Shown here one piece after another: positions 15,640-25,409 of a DNA stretch of 55,463 bases (its first letter is position 1; every line of letters begins with the position of its first letter). This DNA comes from an uncultured Victivallales bacterium (GTDB lineage Bacteria > Verrucomicrobiota > Lentisphaeria > Victivallales > UBA1829): the NCBI GenBank assembly GCA_944391115.1, contig CALXSJ010000021.1, positions 1 to 55,463 of the forward strand, in the 5' to 3' direction. The notes under the pieces were generated by a model. That model ran no database searches, was not told where the DNA came from, and saw only the letters and a list, made by a program, of their open reading frames with translations. The translations under genes were made by a program, and so were the position numbers.

Positions 15640-16771
15640 GACGATTTACGATTATCTGAAAATCGACCGGCGGACAGGAACGCCGATTTACCGGCAGCTG
15701 CTTTCCGGGCTCGAACGGTTCTGCCGCGACTACCCTGCGGAGACGCCGATTCCCCCCGAGCGCGATCTCTCGAAGACGCTCGGAGTCAGCCGCACGACAT
15801 TGCGTCAGGCGCTCCGGGAGGGCTGCTCCCGGGGTCTGATCGTCAGCCGCTGGGCGAAGGGAATTTTCGTTGCCGAACAGGAAAAACGCCGGCGCATTCT
15901 CGTCCTGCTGCCGGATTCGACGGAAATCAGCATGCCGTGGAACTATACCATGCCGGGAATCGAACAGCGCGCGGGGGAACTCTCCATCACAGTGGAAAAG
16001 ATGTCCACGACCTTTCTGCGCAGCCAGACGCCCGGGGAGATCGAACAGTTTCTGAACCGCGAGCGGTTCACGGGGATTCTGCATATGGATCACACCTCCT
16101 GGACAGAAGCGGAGGAGATGCCGGTGCTCCGGAGACTCCGCACGCCGATTCTCTTTCCCCACAGCTGCCTCCACTGGTTCCGCCAGATTCCCTTCCCGAT
16201 GAACATCGTGGACGAACGCCGGGCGTTCCGGGACGCTGTGGCTTCCATGGTGAAAATGGGGCATACAAAAATTGTGACGCTGGCGGCACTTTCCACCAGC
16301 AGCGCAATCCGGGGCTATTCCGGCGGCGAATATTCCGCAATGCTCGAAACGCTCGGCGCGGACCCGGATCCGGAACTCTTCCTGAAAGCGCCTTATCAGG
16401 AGGACAAGGTCGCGGAGGCGATCGGATCGCTCATTGGACAGAAAAAGGAGTTCTCAGCGGTCGTCTGCTTCTCGGATTTCTTCGCGATCATGGCGATGAA
16501 GGCGCTGAAGGCGCATTCGCTCCGGGTTCCGGAGGATGTTTCGCTCATGGGCTTCTGCGGTTTTCCCGGCGGGCAGTTCCTCACACCGGGGCTTTCCACC
16601 ATCGATTTCCATTACTTCCGGATCGGAAGGAACGCCGTCGACCGTCTGCTGACAATTCCTCCGGACTGGCAGAATATGAAAATGTCCGAACGGATCGCCT
16701 ATTCCCCGTATGATGTCGTCATCCGGGACAGTATGAGAATGCGGAAAAGCGGAAACAGGAAAGGAAAGTGA
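15638..16771 (+). CDS. GntR-type regulator with LacI-like sensor domain
   Basis: A 377-residue regulator with a GntR winged helix-turn-helix at residues about 10-75 (GTPIYRQLLSGLERFCRDYP, PPERDLSKTLGVSRTTLRQA) and a periplasmic-binding-protein-like sensor at about 85-360 (RRILVLLPDST, GHTKIVTLAAL, VVCFSDFFAIMAMKALKAH, VPEDVSLMGFCGFPG), the AraR-like layout. It probably binds a sugar and controls the two genes that follow 3 and 724 bases later. The start has no Shine-Dalgarno sequence; tandem 9-bp repeats lie there instead. Start at 15638 is the first ATG after the promoter. Confidence 0.85.
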   Translation: MTIYDYLKIDRRTGTPIYRQLLSGLERFCRDYPAETPIPPERDLSKTLGVSRTTLRQALREGCSRGLIVSRWAKGIFVAEQEKRRRILVLLPDSTEISMPWNYTMPGIEQRAGELSITVEKMSTTFLRSQTPGEIEQFLNRERFTGILHMDHTSWTEAEEMPVLRRLRTPILFPHSCLHWFRQIPFPMNIVDERRAFRDAVASMVKMGHTKIVTLAALSTSSAIRGYSGGEYSAMLETLGADPDPELFLKAPYQEDKVAEAIGSLIGQKKEFSAVVCFSDFFAIMAMKALKAHSLRVPEDVSLMGFCGFPGGQFLTPGLSTIDFHYFRIGRNAVDRLLTIPPDWQNMKMSERIAYSPYDVVIRDSMRMRKSGNRKGK

Positions 16772-16774
16772 TTC

Positions 16775-17446
16775 ATGTCCAGCCGATGCGGATTTACCTT
16801 GATCGAGCTTCTCATCGTGATTGCGATCATCGCAATCCTCGCGGGAATGCTGCTGCCGGCCCTGAACAAGGCGCGCGAATCCGCACGCCGAATCTCCTGC
16901 ACCTCGAATTTTTCCCAGCTGGGGAAAGCCGTGGCGATGTATACGTCCGACCACAAGGAGCACATTCCGCCGTATCGCGACTACGGTTCGCCGGAAATGT
17001 ATTTCTTCGGGGGAGGAAACGCGAACGGGTATCTCGCCGTCTACCTCGGAGAGAGCGGCAATACGGCAAAGGACAATTTCGGAATCATCACCGAAACGGG
17101 GAAATATACCCGCCTTGCCTGCCCGAGCTATGCGGCCGTTCCCGGGCAGAGAATCTTCTGTTCCGGGATCAACTACCAGACGTATCTTTCCGGGGACAAG
17201 GCAGTGCTTTCCCGTTTCAAGCGTCCGGTCAAGACCATGATTGCAGGCGAATGCGCCAAACAGAATGCGGCTCAGCTGCTTTCCTTCTCGAGCTCCCATA
17301 CGACCTATAAAACCGGGGTTCCGCATTCCGGAGGCGCGAATATCCTTTTCGCGGACTTTCATGTGGAACGGGTGCCGTTCCAGGATATCCCGACGCCGGA
17401 AAATTATACCGTCGGCGACCGGAGATATTTCTGGTTTTTTGAATGA
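16775..17446 (+). CDS. Type II secretion-like pseudopilin with H-X9-DG-type C-terminus
   Basis: A 223-residue protein with the prepilin N-terminal methylation signal [20 protein letters not shown], cleaved after Gly with Glu at position +5, then a globular domain. Near the C-terminus [17 protein letters not shown] has the family H-X9-D spacing, with FHV in place of the more usual GHV. Such single pseudopilins are very numerous in Lentisphaerota and Planctomycetota; their role is not established. It sits between the GntR/LacI-type regulator (3-base gap) and a secreted DUF4838-like protein (46-base gap), which suggests a link with display or export of that enzyme. Confidence 0.88.
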   Translation: MSSRCGFTLIELLIVIAIIAILAGMLLPALNKARESARRISCTSNFSQLGKAVAMYTSDHKEHIPPYRDYGSPEMYFFGGGNANGYLAVYLGESGNTAKDNFGIITETGKYTRLACPSYAAVPGQRIFCSGINYQTYLSGDKAVLSRFKRPVKTMIAGECAKQNAAQLLSFSSSHTTYKTGVPHSGGANILFADFHVERVPFQDIPTPENYTVGDRRYFWFFE

Positions 17447-17492
17447 CGCCGCCGCAACCCTGCAAATCAGTTCATAAGGAAAAGGAAAAAGT

Positions 17493-20342
17493 ATGAAACG
17501 AAAGGAACTGGCTCTCCTGATTTTCATCTGCTGCGCCCTGACCGCAAATGCGATGGAGTTCAAACAGGGGGAACGGATCGTCCGGATCGGGGGAACCCCC
17601 GCGAAGGCGGAAAATCCCGTGATTGTCGTCCCGGAGGAAACCCCTCTTCTCAAATTTGCCGCAACGGAGCTCCGGACCTTTCTCGGAAAGGCGACCGGCG
17701 TAAAACCGGACATTGTGAAAACACCCCGGAAAAGCGGAGTGTCGCTGATCCTCGGCGACAATGCGCTTGCACGGAAAGCCGGAATCCGGGTATCCTCGCT
17801 TCCCGAACAGGGGTATTTCATCCGGCGCACCGGCAGCAGCGTTTATCTTGCGGGAAAGGATTCCCCGGACGACGCGCCCGCGCAGAACAGATGGGCGCAG
17901 TGCTACAGGCGCGGGACCTTGAGCGCGGTCTACGATTTTCTGGAGCGTTTCGCCGGCGCGAGGTTCTTCTTTCCCGGCGAAACGGGCACTGTCGTCCCGG
18001 AAAAAGGCGCACTTTTTCTGCCGCCCGTCATCGACATTCTGGAACGCCCGGACTTCATCGACCGCCGTTTTCTCCATTACGACGGCAAATGGTATGAAGG
18101 AGACGGCAGCTACGGCGGCGTCAAGGGGATCAACCTGAATCTGCTCCGTCTCCGCATGACGGAAAACGTGATACCGTTCGGACACGGGCTTGCGCATCTG
18201 GATTACGTCAAACGCTTCCGGAATCATCCGGAGTATTTCGCCATGATGCCGGACGGGAAACCCTATAACGATCCGTCGCTTCCGCACTCCGGTCATCTCT
18301 GCTTCAGCAGCGGCATCCGCGAGGAGATCTTCCAGGATGCGAAAGCGTATCTGACGGGCAAAGCACCTGCATCGCGAGGCCTCGGACACTGGAATTTCAA
18401 CGCCGCGCGCCCGGGTTATTTTTCCCTGATGACGCAGGACTGGCTCTACTGGTGCGGCTGCGGGAAATGCCGCGGAATCGCGCCGGCGGGACGGGGCAAG
18501 TCCTACGGGGAAAACAGTCAGGCGGTCAGCAACTTCATCTGGCAGTTCACGGCGGAGATCGCAAACCGTCTGGCAGAAGAGGGCATCCCCGGAACCGTCA
18601 CGCAGATGGCCTATCCGCCATATGACAAAATTCCGGAATGCGACATCCCGCGGAATGTCGCCGTGCAGGTCGCAGTGACCGGACCCGGCAAAAGCGATCA
18701 GAAGTCCGACGACGCGAAAATCAGGGCGTGGGTTGAAAAACTGAACAGAAAAGTATCGCTCTGGACCTATCCGGGAAAATACGGAAAGAAAGCCATGCCC
18801 GGCATCCCGGCGATGATGCATCACTTCATCGGAAGCTATTTCCAGGAACGCCGGGAGTGGCTCCTCGGCGCGTTCATCGAGTCCGAAACCGACTTCTACA
18901 TCTTCAATTATCTGAACTATTACATTTTTGCGAAGGCGACTTGGAACAATCAAGCCGACGTGAATGCCCTTCTGGAGGATCACTACAAGGCGATGTTCGG
19001 ACCGGGCGCGCCGATGATGCGGCAGTTCTACGACGAACTTGAGACGCTCTGGGTAAAAAAAATCGCCGGCAGCACCGTGGACACCGCGCTCGGTCCGGTC
19101 GCGCAGATTCCCCCGGACATCGACGTCTGGACAAAAATCTACTCTCCGGGAAAACTGAAATCATTTGCCCGGCTTTTCGATCGCGCCGAAAAGGCTGCGG
19201 CACAGACGCCGGACGCGCTCAAACGCATCCGTTTCATGCGCAGACACCTTCTGGCCCCCCTTCTGGAAGGCTCCGCACGCTTTGCAAACAACCGGAACGC
19301 CATTGGCAGCTGGTCATCCTCCGTTCCCGGAGAAGTCCATCTGCGCCCCTTCCGGGGGGAGGTCAACGAGGTCGGGACGCGTGTCCGGATCACGCGCGAC
19401 AAGGAATGCCTGACCATCGCCTTCCGCTGCGAAGAACCGCGCATGAAGGATCTCATCGCGGAACGGAGCGCGCGAGACGCACCCGATACCTGCGCAGAAT
19501 CCTGCGTGGAAATCTTCCTGAATCCTTCCGGCGACCGGAAACACTATTATCATCTGGTCGTCAACGCCAAGGGCACGCTGTATGACTCGGTCTGCGCCGT
19601 GAACACACCCGCGGATCCGCGCTGGGACAGCGGCGCGGCCGTGGAAACGAAAAGACTTCCCGACGCATGGGAGGCTGTCGTCAGGATCCCGTGGAAATCG
19701 CTCGGCAATTACGACAAAGAAGGATTCCCGGTCAATTTTGCACGTCACCGGGCTCTGAAAGGTCCCCGTGTCAGGGAAGTCTACTATCAGTGGAGTCCGG
19801 CGCCGGGCAGCAGTTTCCATGCGCTGGAACGCTATGGAAAACTCCTGTTCCGGCAGGCCCCCTGCGAAAACCTCGTCGCCGACCCGGATTTTCAAATTGA
19901 AACAGCGGAACGCTATCGTGCGGGCGCGTGGAGCCTCTGGCGAAGCATGCCGGAAGAGGGGCAGCGTTTTGAACTTGATCCCAGGATTTTCATCTCCGGG
20001 GGGAAGAGCCTTCATCTGAAAAACATTCCGGGCGGACGCATAAGCGCCGGACAGGCCGTCAAGCTGGAACCGGACACAAAATACCGCCTCAGCTATTTCA
20101 TCCGGACGGAAAACATCAAACCGCCGCTCGGCGCGGGCGCATTTCTCTACTTCACGAAAACAAAGGGACGCGCATTTCCCGGCTCGCGCCTCACGGGCAC
20201 GCACCCGTGGCACAAGCTCTCGTTCGAATTCACAACGCCCCCGGACACGGGAAAAGACTGCACGCCCCGCCTCGGGCTCTGGATCTGGAACGCCGCGGGC
20301 GAAGCGTGGTTCGACGACGTCCGCATCGAAAAGATTCCGTGA
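17493..20342 (+). CDS. Secreted DUF4838-type glycosidase-like protein with C-terminal carbohydrate-binding domains
   Basis: A 949-residue secreted protein. Signal peptide at residues 1-20 (ends LTANA). Residues about 25-140 resemble the alpha-glucuronidase N-terminal-like domain (PLLKFAATELRTFLGKATG). A large central part (about 180-600) has the DUF4838 pattern, including DWLYWCGCGKCRGIAP with its C-x-C-x2-C. Residues about 610-780 look like a CBM9/DOMON-type domain (ESCVEIFLNPSGDRKHYYHL), and 790-949 like a CBM4/9-type jellyroll (VADPDFQIE, WFDDVRIEK). The polysaccharide attacked cannot be read from sequence. GGAAAAGGAAAAAGT precedes the ATG. Confidence 0.78.
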   Translation: MKRKELALLIFICCALTANAMEFKQGERIVRIGGTPAKAENPVIVVPEETPLLKFAATELRTFLGKATGVKPDIVKTPRKSGVSLILGDNALARKAGIRVSSLPEQGYFIRRTGSSVYLAGKDSPDDAPAQNRWAQCYRRGTLSAVYDFLERFAGARFFFPGETGTVVPEKGALFLPPVIDILERPDFIDRRFLHYDGKWYEGDGSYGGVKGINLNLLRLRMTENVIPFGHGLAHLDYVKRFRNHPEYFAMMPDGKPYNDPSLPHSGHLCFSSGIREEIFQDAKAYLTGKAPASRGLGHWNFNAARPGYFSLMTQDWLYWCGCGKCRGIAPAGRGKSYGENSQAVSNFIWQFTAEIANRLAEEGIPGTVTQMAYPPYDKIPECDIPRNVAVQVAVTGPGKSDQKSDDAKIRAWVEKLNRKVSLWTYPGKYGKKAMPGIPAMMHHFIGSYFQERREWLLGAFIESETDFYIFNYLNYYIFAKATWNNQADVNALLEDHYKAMFGPGAPMMRQFYDELETLWVKKIAGSTVDTALGPVAQIPPDIDVWTKIYSPGKLKSFARLFDRAEKAAAQTPDALKRIRFMRRHLLAPLLEGSARFANNRNAIGSWSSSVPGEVHLRPFRGEVNEVGTRVRITRDKECLTIAFRCEEPRMKDLIAERSARDAPDTCAESCVEIFLNPSGDRKHYYHLVVNAKGTLYDSVCAVNTPADPRWDSGAAVETKRLPDAWEAVVRIPWKSLGNYDKEGFPVNFARHRALKGPRVREVYYQWSPAPGSSFHALERYGKLLFRQAPCENLVADPDFQIETAERYRAGAWSLWRSMPEEGQRFELDPRIFISGGKSLHLKNIPGGRISAGQAVKLEPDTKYRLSYFIRTENIKPPLGAGAFLYFTKTKGRAFPGSRLTGTHPWHKLSFEFTTPPDTGKDCTPRLGLWIWNAAGEAWFDDVRIEKIP

Positions 20343-20365
20343 GCGGGCGGAATCCTCTCCGGCAG

Positions 20366-21154
20366 TCAGATTTTCGCCCGGCGGATCGGGAGCCAGCGGA
20401 TGATCTCGCGGATCTTCTGATCCCAGTAGCCCCACTCGTGCGTGCCCGGCCCTTCGTCGTAGGTGAAATCCACGCGGAGCGATTCCAGATGTCTGCGGAA
20501 CTTCTGGTTCTCCTCATAAAGAAAATCGGAGGTTCCGCATGTCAGGAAGAGTTTCGGAAGTGTGACGCCGTTCCGGACGCAGGCTTCCGACTGCGCATAA
20601 AGATCGTTGACCGAGCCGGGTATGGAGGCCGCGTCGCCGAAGATGTTGCGGAATTCGGCCTCGCGTTCCGGCATGTGCGAAAGAAGCTCCAGCGGCGAGA
20701 GCGCGCCGGAGAGACTGGCCGCGGCTGCGAAACGCTCCGGACAGTTGAAGGCAAGCTTGAAAGCGCCGTAGCCCCCCATGGAAAGCCCCGCCACAAACGT
20801 ATCCTCGCGCCTGTCGGAAATTTTGAAGAATGTATGCATCAGGCGCGGCAGTTCCTCGCTGACATAGGTCCAGTATTTCAGCCCGCAGGCCATGTCGGTG
20901 TAATAGCTCCGGTGGGCATTCGGCATCACGAGGGCGAGTCCGTACTGGGTGGCGTAGCGTTCGACGGAAGTGCGGCGGATCCAGGTGCTGTGGTCGTCGG
21001 ACATGCCGTGCAGAAGATAAAGCACCGGGCAGCCGTCGTCGGCAGCCACCCCTTTCAAACCGATCTGCCCGCTCGTATTCTGCGGCAGGACGACATTGAC
21101 GCTGGAGGTCATCCCCAGCGACTCCGAAAAAAGACTGCATTCCAGAAAAGCCAT
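20366..21154 (-). CDS. Esterase family protein (esterase D/S-formylglutathione hydrolase-like)
   Basis: A 262-residue alpha/beta hydrolase of the putative-esterase family. The nucleophile elbow GLSMGGYGAFKLA holds the catalytic Ser; LYLLHGMSDDHSTWIR is the oxyanion region, and CGTSDFLYEEN and GTHEWGYWD supply the likely Asp and His. There is no signal peptide. Family members cleave acetyl, feruloyl or formylglutathione esters; here a role in deacylating imported sugars would fit the genome but is not shown. The ATG at 21154 with AGGAG 8 bases upstream is preferred over 21196. It converges with the DUF4838 gene 23 bases away. Confidence 0.85.
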   Translation of the reverse strand: MAFLECSLFSESLGMTSSVNVVLPQNTSGQIGLKGVAADDGCPVLYLLHGMSDDHSTWIRRTSVERYATQYGLALVMPNAHRSYYTDMACGLKYWTYVSEELPRLMHTFFKISDRREDTFVAGLSMGGYGAFKLAFNCPERFAAAASLSGALSPLELLSHMPEREAEFRNIFGDAASIPGSVNDLYAQSEACVRNGVTLPKLFLTCGTSDFLYEENQKFRRHLESLRVDFTYDEGPGTHEWGYWDQKIREIIRWLPIRRAKI

Positions 21155-21262
21155 TGCGTTCACTCCTGATGTCCGGTTGAAAATCCGCCGGAGCACATTC
21201 CGGCAGACGGATAATATTCCACGGAAACGGGAAAATTACAAATGATTTTTTCATTTCTCCGC

Positions 21263-21323
21263 TTGCCCTTGGGCAAAAGAAGAGTAATTTACCTCCTGAA
21301 TCAACCAAACATTCAATCAGGAG
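21263..21323 (+). promoter_or_regulatory. Probable tolB promoter and ribosome-site hairpin
   Basis: TTGCCC (21263-21268), 16 bases and TAATTT (21285-21290) form a moderate promoter. In the short leader CTCCTGA (21293-21299) is fully complementary to TCAGGAG (21317-21323), which contains the Shine-Dalgarno AGGAG of tolB, so a 7-bp stem with a 17-base loop could block it. Confidence 0.4.
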
Positions 21324-21334
21324 TATATTTCTTC

Positions 21335-22522
21335 ATGCGTCGCGTTATGCTTCTTTTATCGGTGCTGGCATTTCTGCCGCTGGCGGCCCAGGTCACGGTC
21401 ACGGGAGAAGGCAAAAAGGGAAATCCGACGGTCCGGATCCGGAACATCACGGGCAATGCGGCAACCGCCGCGAAGATCGCCTCGGATTTCCGCTGCTGCG
21501 GCTGGCTTGACGTCGTGCGCGGCAATACGAGCGACTACGTTGTGAGCGGGAACGCGGAGGAGAACTCGGCCTCCCTCACCGTCTCCAACGGCGCGGGCGT
21601 CCCGATGTACACCGTCACGGCACGCGGCACAGACGCAACAAAGACAGCCCATGCCGCAGTGGACGCCGTTCTGAACAGGGAATTCGGAATTCCGGGCATC
21701 TGCCGCACGAAAATCGTCTTCGCCGCCGAGGTGGGAAAAAACAAGAAGGAGATTTACCTCTGCGACTTCGACGGCGGAAACATCACGAAACTCACGAACA
21801 ACAACACGCTTTCGATCGAACCTTCCTGGCATCCGAGCGGCCGCGCAATCCTCTACAACCAGTTTCTGGTCTCCTCCACGCCGCTGGTCGAGTATGACCT
21901 AGTGAACAACCGCAGCCGCGCGCTGGTGCGCCAGAACGGGCTGAACTCCGGACGCATCTCCCCGGACGGGAAAAAGATCGCCTTCGTCGTCTCCGTCGGC
22001 AACCAGATGGATCTTTACGTGCGCGACGTCGAGGGCGGCAACCTGAAGCGTCTCACCAGAGACCGCGCCGTCGAGGCGAGTCCCGCATGGTCGCCGGACT
22101 CCAGGGAGCTCTGCTATGTTTCCAATGTCAACGGGCGTCCGCGCCTCTACATCATCAATGCGGCGGGCGGCAGGCCAAGACGCGTCCCCGGCGTGCTTGG
22201 GAGCGAGTCGGTCTCGCCGGCATGGTCGAAGGACAACAAGATTGCCTACGCCGCGCGGCTCGGCACCTACACGCTCAAGGTGCTGGATCTCTCCAGCGTC
22301 ATGAACTATGCGGGCCCCAAAGGAGAGAGCGCGCTCATCGCGGACTCCTCCGCGCCCGCCGTCGAGGGGGAAAGCCCCTCCTGGGCGCCGGACAACCGCC
22401 ACGTCGTGCTCTCCAGCCGCGGCACGATCTACGTGGTCGACACCCGGACCAACAGAAAGCGCGTGCTGATCTCCGGAAAATCCAAATGCAACGGCGCGAA
22501 CTGGTCGCCGATTCTCTACTGA
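21335..22522 (+). CDS. tolB: TolB-like periplasmic beta-propeller protein
   Basis: A 395-residue protein: signal peptide (MRRVMLLLSVLAFLPLAAQV), an N-terminal alpha/beta domain to about residue 130, then repeated WD40-like PD40 blades (GNITKLTNNNTLSIEPSWHP, GKKIAFVVSVGNQMDLYVRD, ASPAWSPDSRELCYVSN, SPSWAPDNRHVVLSS). This is the TolB plan of the Tol-Pal envelope system. No pal, tolA or tolQR is adjacent, so assignment rests on the sequence alone. The ATG at 21335 is chosen because it begins the signal peptide and follows AGGAG by 11 bases; upstream in-frame starts would add a non-signal leader. Confidence 0.82.
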   Translation: MRRVMLLLSVLAFLPLAAQVTVTGEGKKGNPTVRIRNITGNAATAAKIASDFRCCGWLDVVRGNTSDYVVSGNAEENSASLTVSNGAGVPMYTVTARGTDATKTAHAAVDAVLNREFGIPGICRTKIVFAAEVGKNKKEIYLCDFDGGNITKLTNNNTLSIEPSWHPSGRAILYNQFLVSSTPLVEYDLVNNRSRALVRQNGLNSGRISPDGKKIAFVVSVGNQMDLYVRDVEGGNLKRLTRDRAVEASPAWSPDSRELCYVSNVNGRPRLYIINAAGGRPRRVPGVLGSESVSPAWSKDNKIAYAARLGTYTLKVLDLSSVMNYAGPKGESALIADSSAPAVEGESPSWAPDNRHVVLSSRGTIYVVDTRTNRKRVLISGKSKCNGANWSPILY

Positions 22523-22538
22523 GGGGTTCCCCGGGATC

Positions 22539-23822
22539 ATGGAAAACGCCGGAGAGCTTCTTGAGTGGCTCGGCAAACGCGAATTCTTCGGCGTCAAGCT
22601 GGGTCTGGAACAGACGCGCGAACTCTTCCGCCGAATCGGTTCGCCGGAAAAGCGCCTGCGCTTCATTCACATCGCCGGAAGCAACGGAAAAGGTTCGACC
22701 GGGGCGCTCCTGGAAGCGGCCTTGCGGAATGCCGGATTCCGGACGGGCTTCTACTCCTCGCCGCATCTGGCGGAGGTGAACGAACGATTCCGGCTTGACG
22801 GAGAGCCCGTCGACGATCTCCGCCTCGCCGGAGCCCTGGAACGCGTCCGCGGCGCGGCGGACTCGATGCAGGCGGAGTGCGGGATGCGCGTCACCTATTT
22901 TGAGGCGGCAACCGCGGCGGCGGCTCTTCTTTTCGCCGATGCGAAAACCGATTTCGCCGTATGGGAAACCGGCATGGGCGGCCGGCTCGATGCAACCAAT
23001 ATCGTCACACCCGTCGCAACGGTCATTACAACGATCTCGCTGGAGCACACGGAATATCTCGGAAACACGCTTGCCGCAATCGCATGCGAAAAAGCCGGAA
23101 TTCTCAAGCCGGGCGTTCCGCTCTTTTCCGGACGGAGCATTCCGCCCGAAGCCTATGAAGTCATCGCGGCGCGCGCCCGGGAGCTCGGCGTCACCATCAC
23201 GCGTCCGCCCGAAGCTCCGGCGGAAGCGGTTCTGTCCGTGGAAAACGGCATTCCGTATCAGTGTTTCGAAGGCAGGAAGCTGCGTCTCCTCGGCGCACAC
23301 CAGCGCGGCAATCTCCTGCTTGCCGAATGCGTCCTGAACTATCTCGCGGAACATTTCCATTTTGATGCGGCGAAAGCCGCCGCCGGATTTTCCAAGGCGC
23401 AATGGCCCGCGCGCTTTCAGGTTTTTCCGGAGGAAAACATGGTGTTCGACGGAGCGCACAATCCGGAATGCGCGGCGGTTCTCGCTTCCACCCTGCGGGA
23501 AGTCTGGCCGGGAGAAACATTCAGCTTCATCTACGGAAGCTTCGCGGACAAGGACTCGGAAGCGTTCCTGCGGACGCTCGCTCCGCTCGCCGCCGACTTC
23601 ACATTCATCCCGGTGAATTCGACGCGTCCGAGCCGCGCGCCGGAGGTTCTGGCGGAGCTTCTGCACGGCATCGCGCCGGACGTTCCGGGCCGTCCTGGCG
23701 ATCTCAAGACCGCGCTGGAAGCGGAAACGCCGCATCGGAAGGTGCTGTGCGGTTCGCTTCACCTCTGCGGGGAAGCTCTCGCCATGCGCCGGAAACGCAG
23801 ATACGTTTCCAGCCGTTACTGA
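22539..23822 (+). CDS. folC: Folylpolyglutamate synthase/dihydrofolate synthase
   Basis: A 427-residue Mur-ligase-family enzyme that adds glutamate to folates and, in many bacteria, to dihydropteroate. Recognised by the ATP loop HIAGSNGKGSTGALLE, SSPHLAEVNERFRLDGE, the metal and folate motifs ETGMGGRLDATNIV and LEHTEYLGNTLAAIACEKAG, and the C-terminal FDGAHNPECA. Length is normal. It begins 16 bases after tolB and ends 9 bases from the convergent phoH-type gene. Confidence 0.95.
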   Translation: MENAGELLEWLGKREFFGVKLGLEQTRELFRRIGSPEKRLRFIHIAGSNGKGSTGALLEAALRNAGFRTGFYSSPHLAEVNERFRLDGEPVDDLRLAGALERVRGAADSMQAECGMRVTYFEAATAAAALLFADAKTDFAVWETGMGGRLDATNIVTPVATVITTISLEHTEYLGNTLAAIACEKAGILKPGVPLFSGRSIPPEAYEVIAARARELGVTITRPPEAPAEAVLSVENGIPYQCFEGRKLRLLGAHQRGNLLLAECVLNYLAEHFHFDAAKAAAGFSKAQWPARFQVFPEENMVFDGAHNPECAAVLASTLREVWPGETFSFIYGSFADKDSEAFLRTLAPLAADFTFIPVNSTRPSRAPEVLAELLHGIAPDVPGRPGDLKTALEAETPHRKVLCGSLHLCGEALAMRRKRRYVSSRY

Positions 23823-23831
23823 CGCACGCCC

Positions 23832-25151
23832 TCAGAGATATTCGGCGGCGGCGGCGGCAAGCTCGCTGCGCTCGCTCTTCCGGAGCGTAATGTGACCGTG
23901 AAGCGGCAGGTCCTTGAAACGCTCCGCAATGTAGCTCAGCCCGTTGCTGGAGGCGTCCAGATAGGGATTGTCGATCTGTTCCGGGTCGCCGGTGAGAATC
24001 ATTTTCGTATTTTCCCCGGCGCGGCTGACGATCGTCTTCACCTCATGCGGCGTAAGGTTCTGCGCCTCGTCGATGATGACGAACTGATGCGGAATGCTGC
24101 GTCCGCGGATATAGGTCAGCGCTTCGAGTTCGAGTTTGTCGGTGCGGATCAGTTCATCGACCTTCCGCTTGACCGACTCTCCGCGTTTTTCCGAATGAAG
24201 CAGATAATCCAGATTGTCATAGATCGGCTGCATCCAGACGCTGAGTTTCTCGTTCTTATCGCCGGGCAGATAGCCGATATCCTTTCCGAACGGGATGATC
24301 GGGCGCGAAACGAGAATGTTTTCAAAGAGATTGTCCCGCAGCACAAGCTGCAGCGCGGCGGCAAGCGCAAGAAGGGTCTTTCCGGATCCCGCCTGCCCGA
24401 CAAGCGTGACGACCTGAACCGCGGGATCCATCAGGAGCTGAAGAGCGATCCGCTGTTCGCGGCTGCGCGGCTTGATGTTCCAGACCGTGTCTCCAGGCAG
24501 TTCGCGCGGCATGACAAGACGGCCGCCGCGGAACTGGCCGATGGCGGACTTCGAACCGCATTTCATCGTCACGAATTCGTTGGCATGAAGCGGCATTCCA
24601 TCCGGAGGCGCAACGGATTTGTCCCTGAAAAACGAGTCGATCACATCCGGAGGGACCTCCGTTTCCGCCGTTCCGGTGTAAAGTTCCTCGTATTTGACAT
24701 TCTCGCACTCAAAGTCCTCGACGGGGATGCCGAGGCCGTCGGCGCGGAGACGAAGATTCAGGTCTTTGGTAATCAGAATGACGCTGTTCTTGTCATCCGC
24801 CTTCTGCTGAAGCATGTAGGCGACCAGCAGAATCCGGTTGTCGGCGACATCCATGTCCATATTGCCGGGCAGGCTGCCTTCGCCGGACATGATCCGGAGC
24901 GTCCCGGACGGTTTTCCCCCCGCCGCATTCTGGAGCGGAACCCCTTCGGAGAGACGGCCCTTCAGGCGCAGGGCGTCAATTTTCCGCACCACCTGCCGGG
25001 AGTTCCGGCCAAGTTCGTCCTGGCTTTTTTTGAATTTGTCCAGCTCCTCAATGACCGCCATCGGAAGCACGACCTGGTTGTCCTGAAACGAGTCGAGCGC
25101 CTTTGCGCTGTGAAGAAGAACATTGGTGTCAAGCACATACGTTTTCGCCAT
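23832..25151 (-). CDS. PIN-PhoH family ATPase
   Basis: A 439-residue two-domain protein: an N-terminal PIN nuclease-like domain (KTYVLDTNVLLHSAKALDSF with its acidic residues, DVADNRILLVAYML, ILITKDLNLRLRADGLG) and a C-terminal PhoH-type ATPase (Walker A VGQAGSGKTLLALAAAL, RPIIPFGKDIGYLPGD, Walker B QFVIIDEAQNLTPHEVK, LTGDPEQIDNPYLD). PIN-PhoH proteins are proposed to be RNA-unwinding nucleases. The start ATG at 25151 has AAGGAG 5-8 bases upstream. It is divergent from the RNB exonuclease gene across 258 bases with no further gene. Confidence 0.92.
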   Translation of the reverse strand: MAKTYVLDTNVLLHSAKALDSFQDNQVVLPMAVIEELDKFKKSQDELGRNSRQVVRKIDALRLKGRLSEGVPLQNAAGGKPSGTLRIMSGEGSLPGNMDMDVADNRILLVAYMLQQKADDKNSVILITKDLNLRLRADGLGIPVEDFECENVKYEELYTGTAETEVPPDVIDSFFRDKSVAPPDGMPLHANEFVTMKCGSKSAIGQFRGGRLVMPRELPGDTVWNIKPRSREQRIALQLLMDPAVQVVTLVGQAGSGKTLLALAAALQLVLRDNLFENILVSRPIIPFGKDIGYLPGDKNEKLSVWMQPIYDNLDYLLHSEKRGESVKRKVDELIRTDKLELEALTYIRGRSIPHQFVIIDEAQNLTPHEVKTIVSRAGENTKMILTGDPEQIDNPYLDASSNGLSYIAERFKDLPLHGHITLRKSERSELAAAAAEYL

Positions 25152-25409
25152 GGAGAGCTCCTTGTCCGGGATGGTGTTTTAATTCCCTGTTACGGAAAAT
25201 GACGCTGAATTCAGGATTTTGCAAGCGTTTTCCCGAATATTTTTCCGGAAAAAACTTCGTCTTCCGCGTAAAAGAAGCGATTTTTCATGCCGCGGCATTG
25301 CATTCGGCGGGTTCCGCGTGTAAGTTCCCGGTTCCGGGATGCGCGGTTTCAACGAAGAGACGCCGCGCCGAAAGACAAAATCATCTGGGAAGCGGAACGG
25401 AACATCGCC

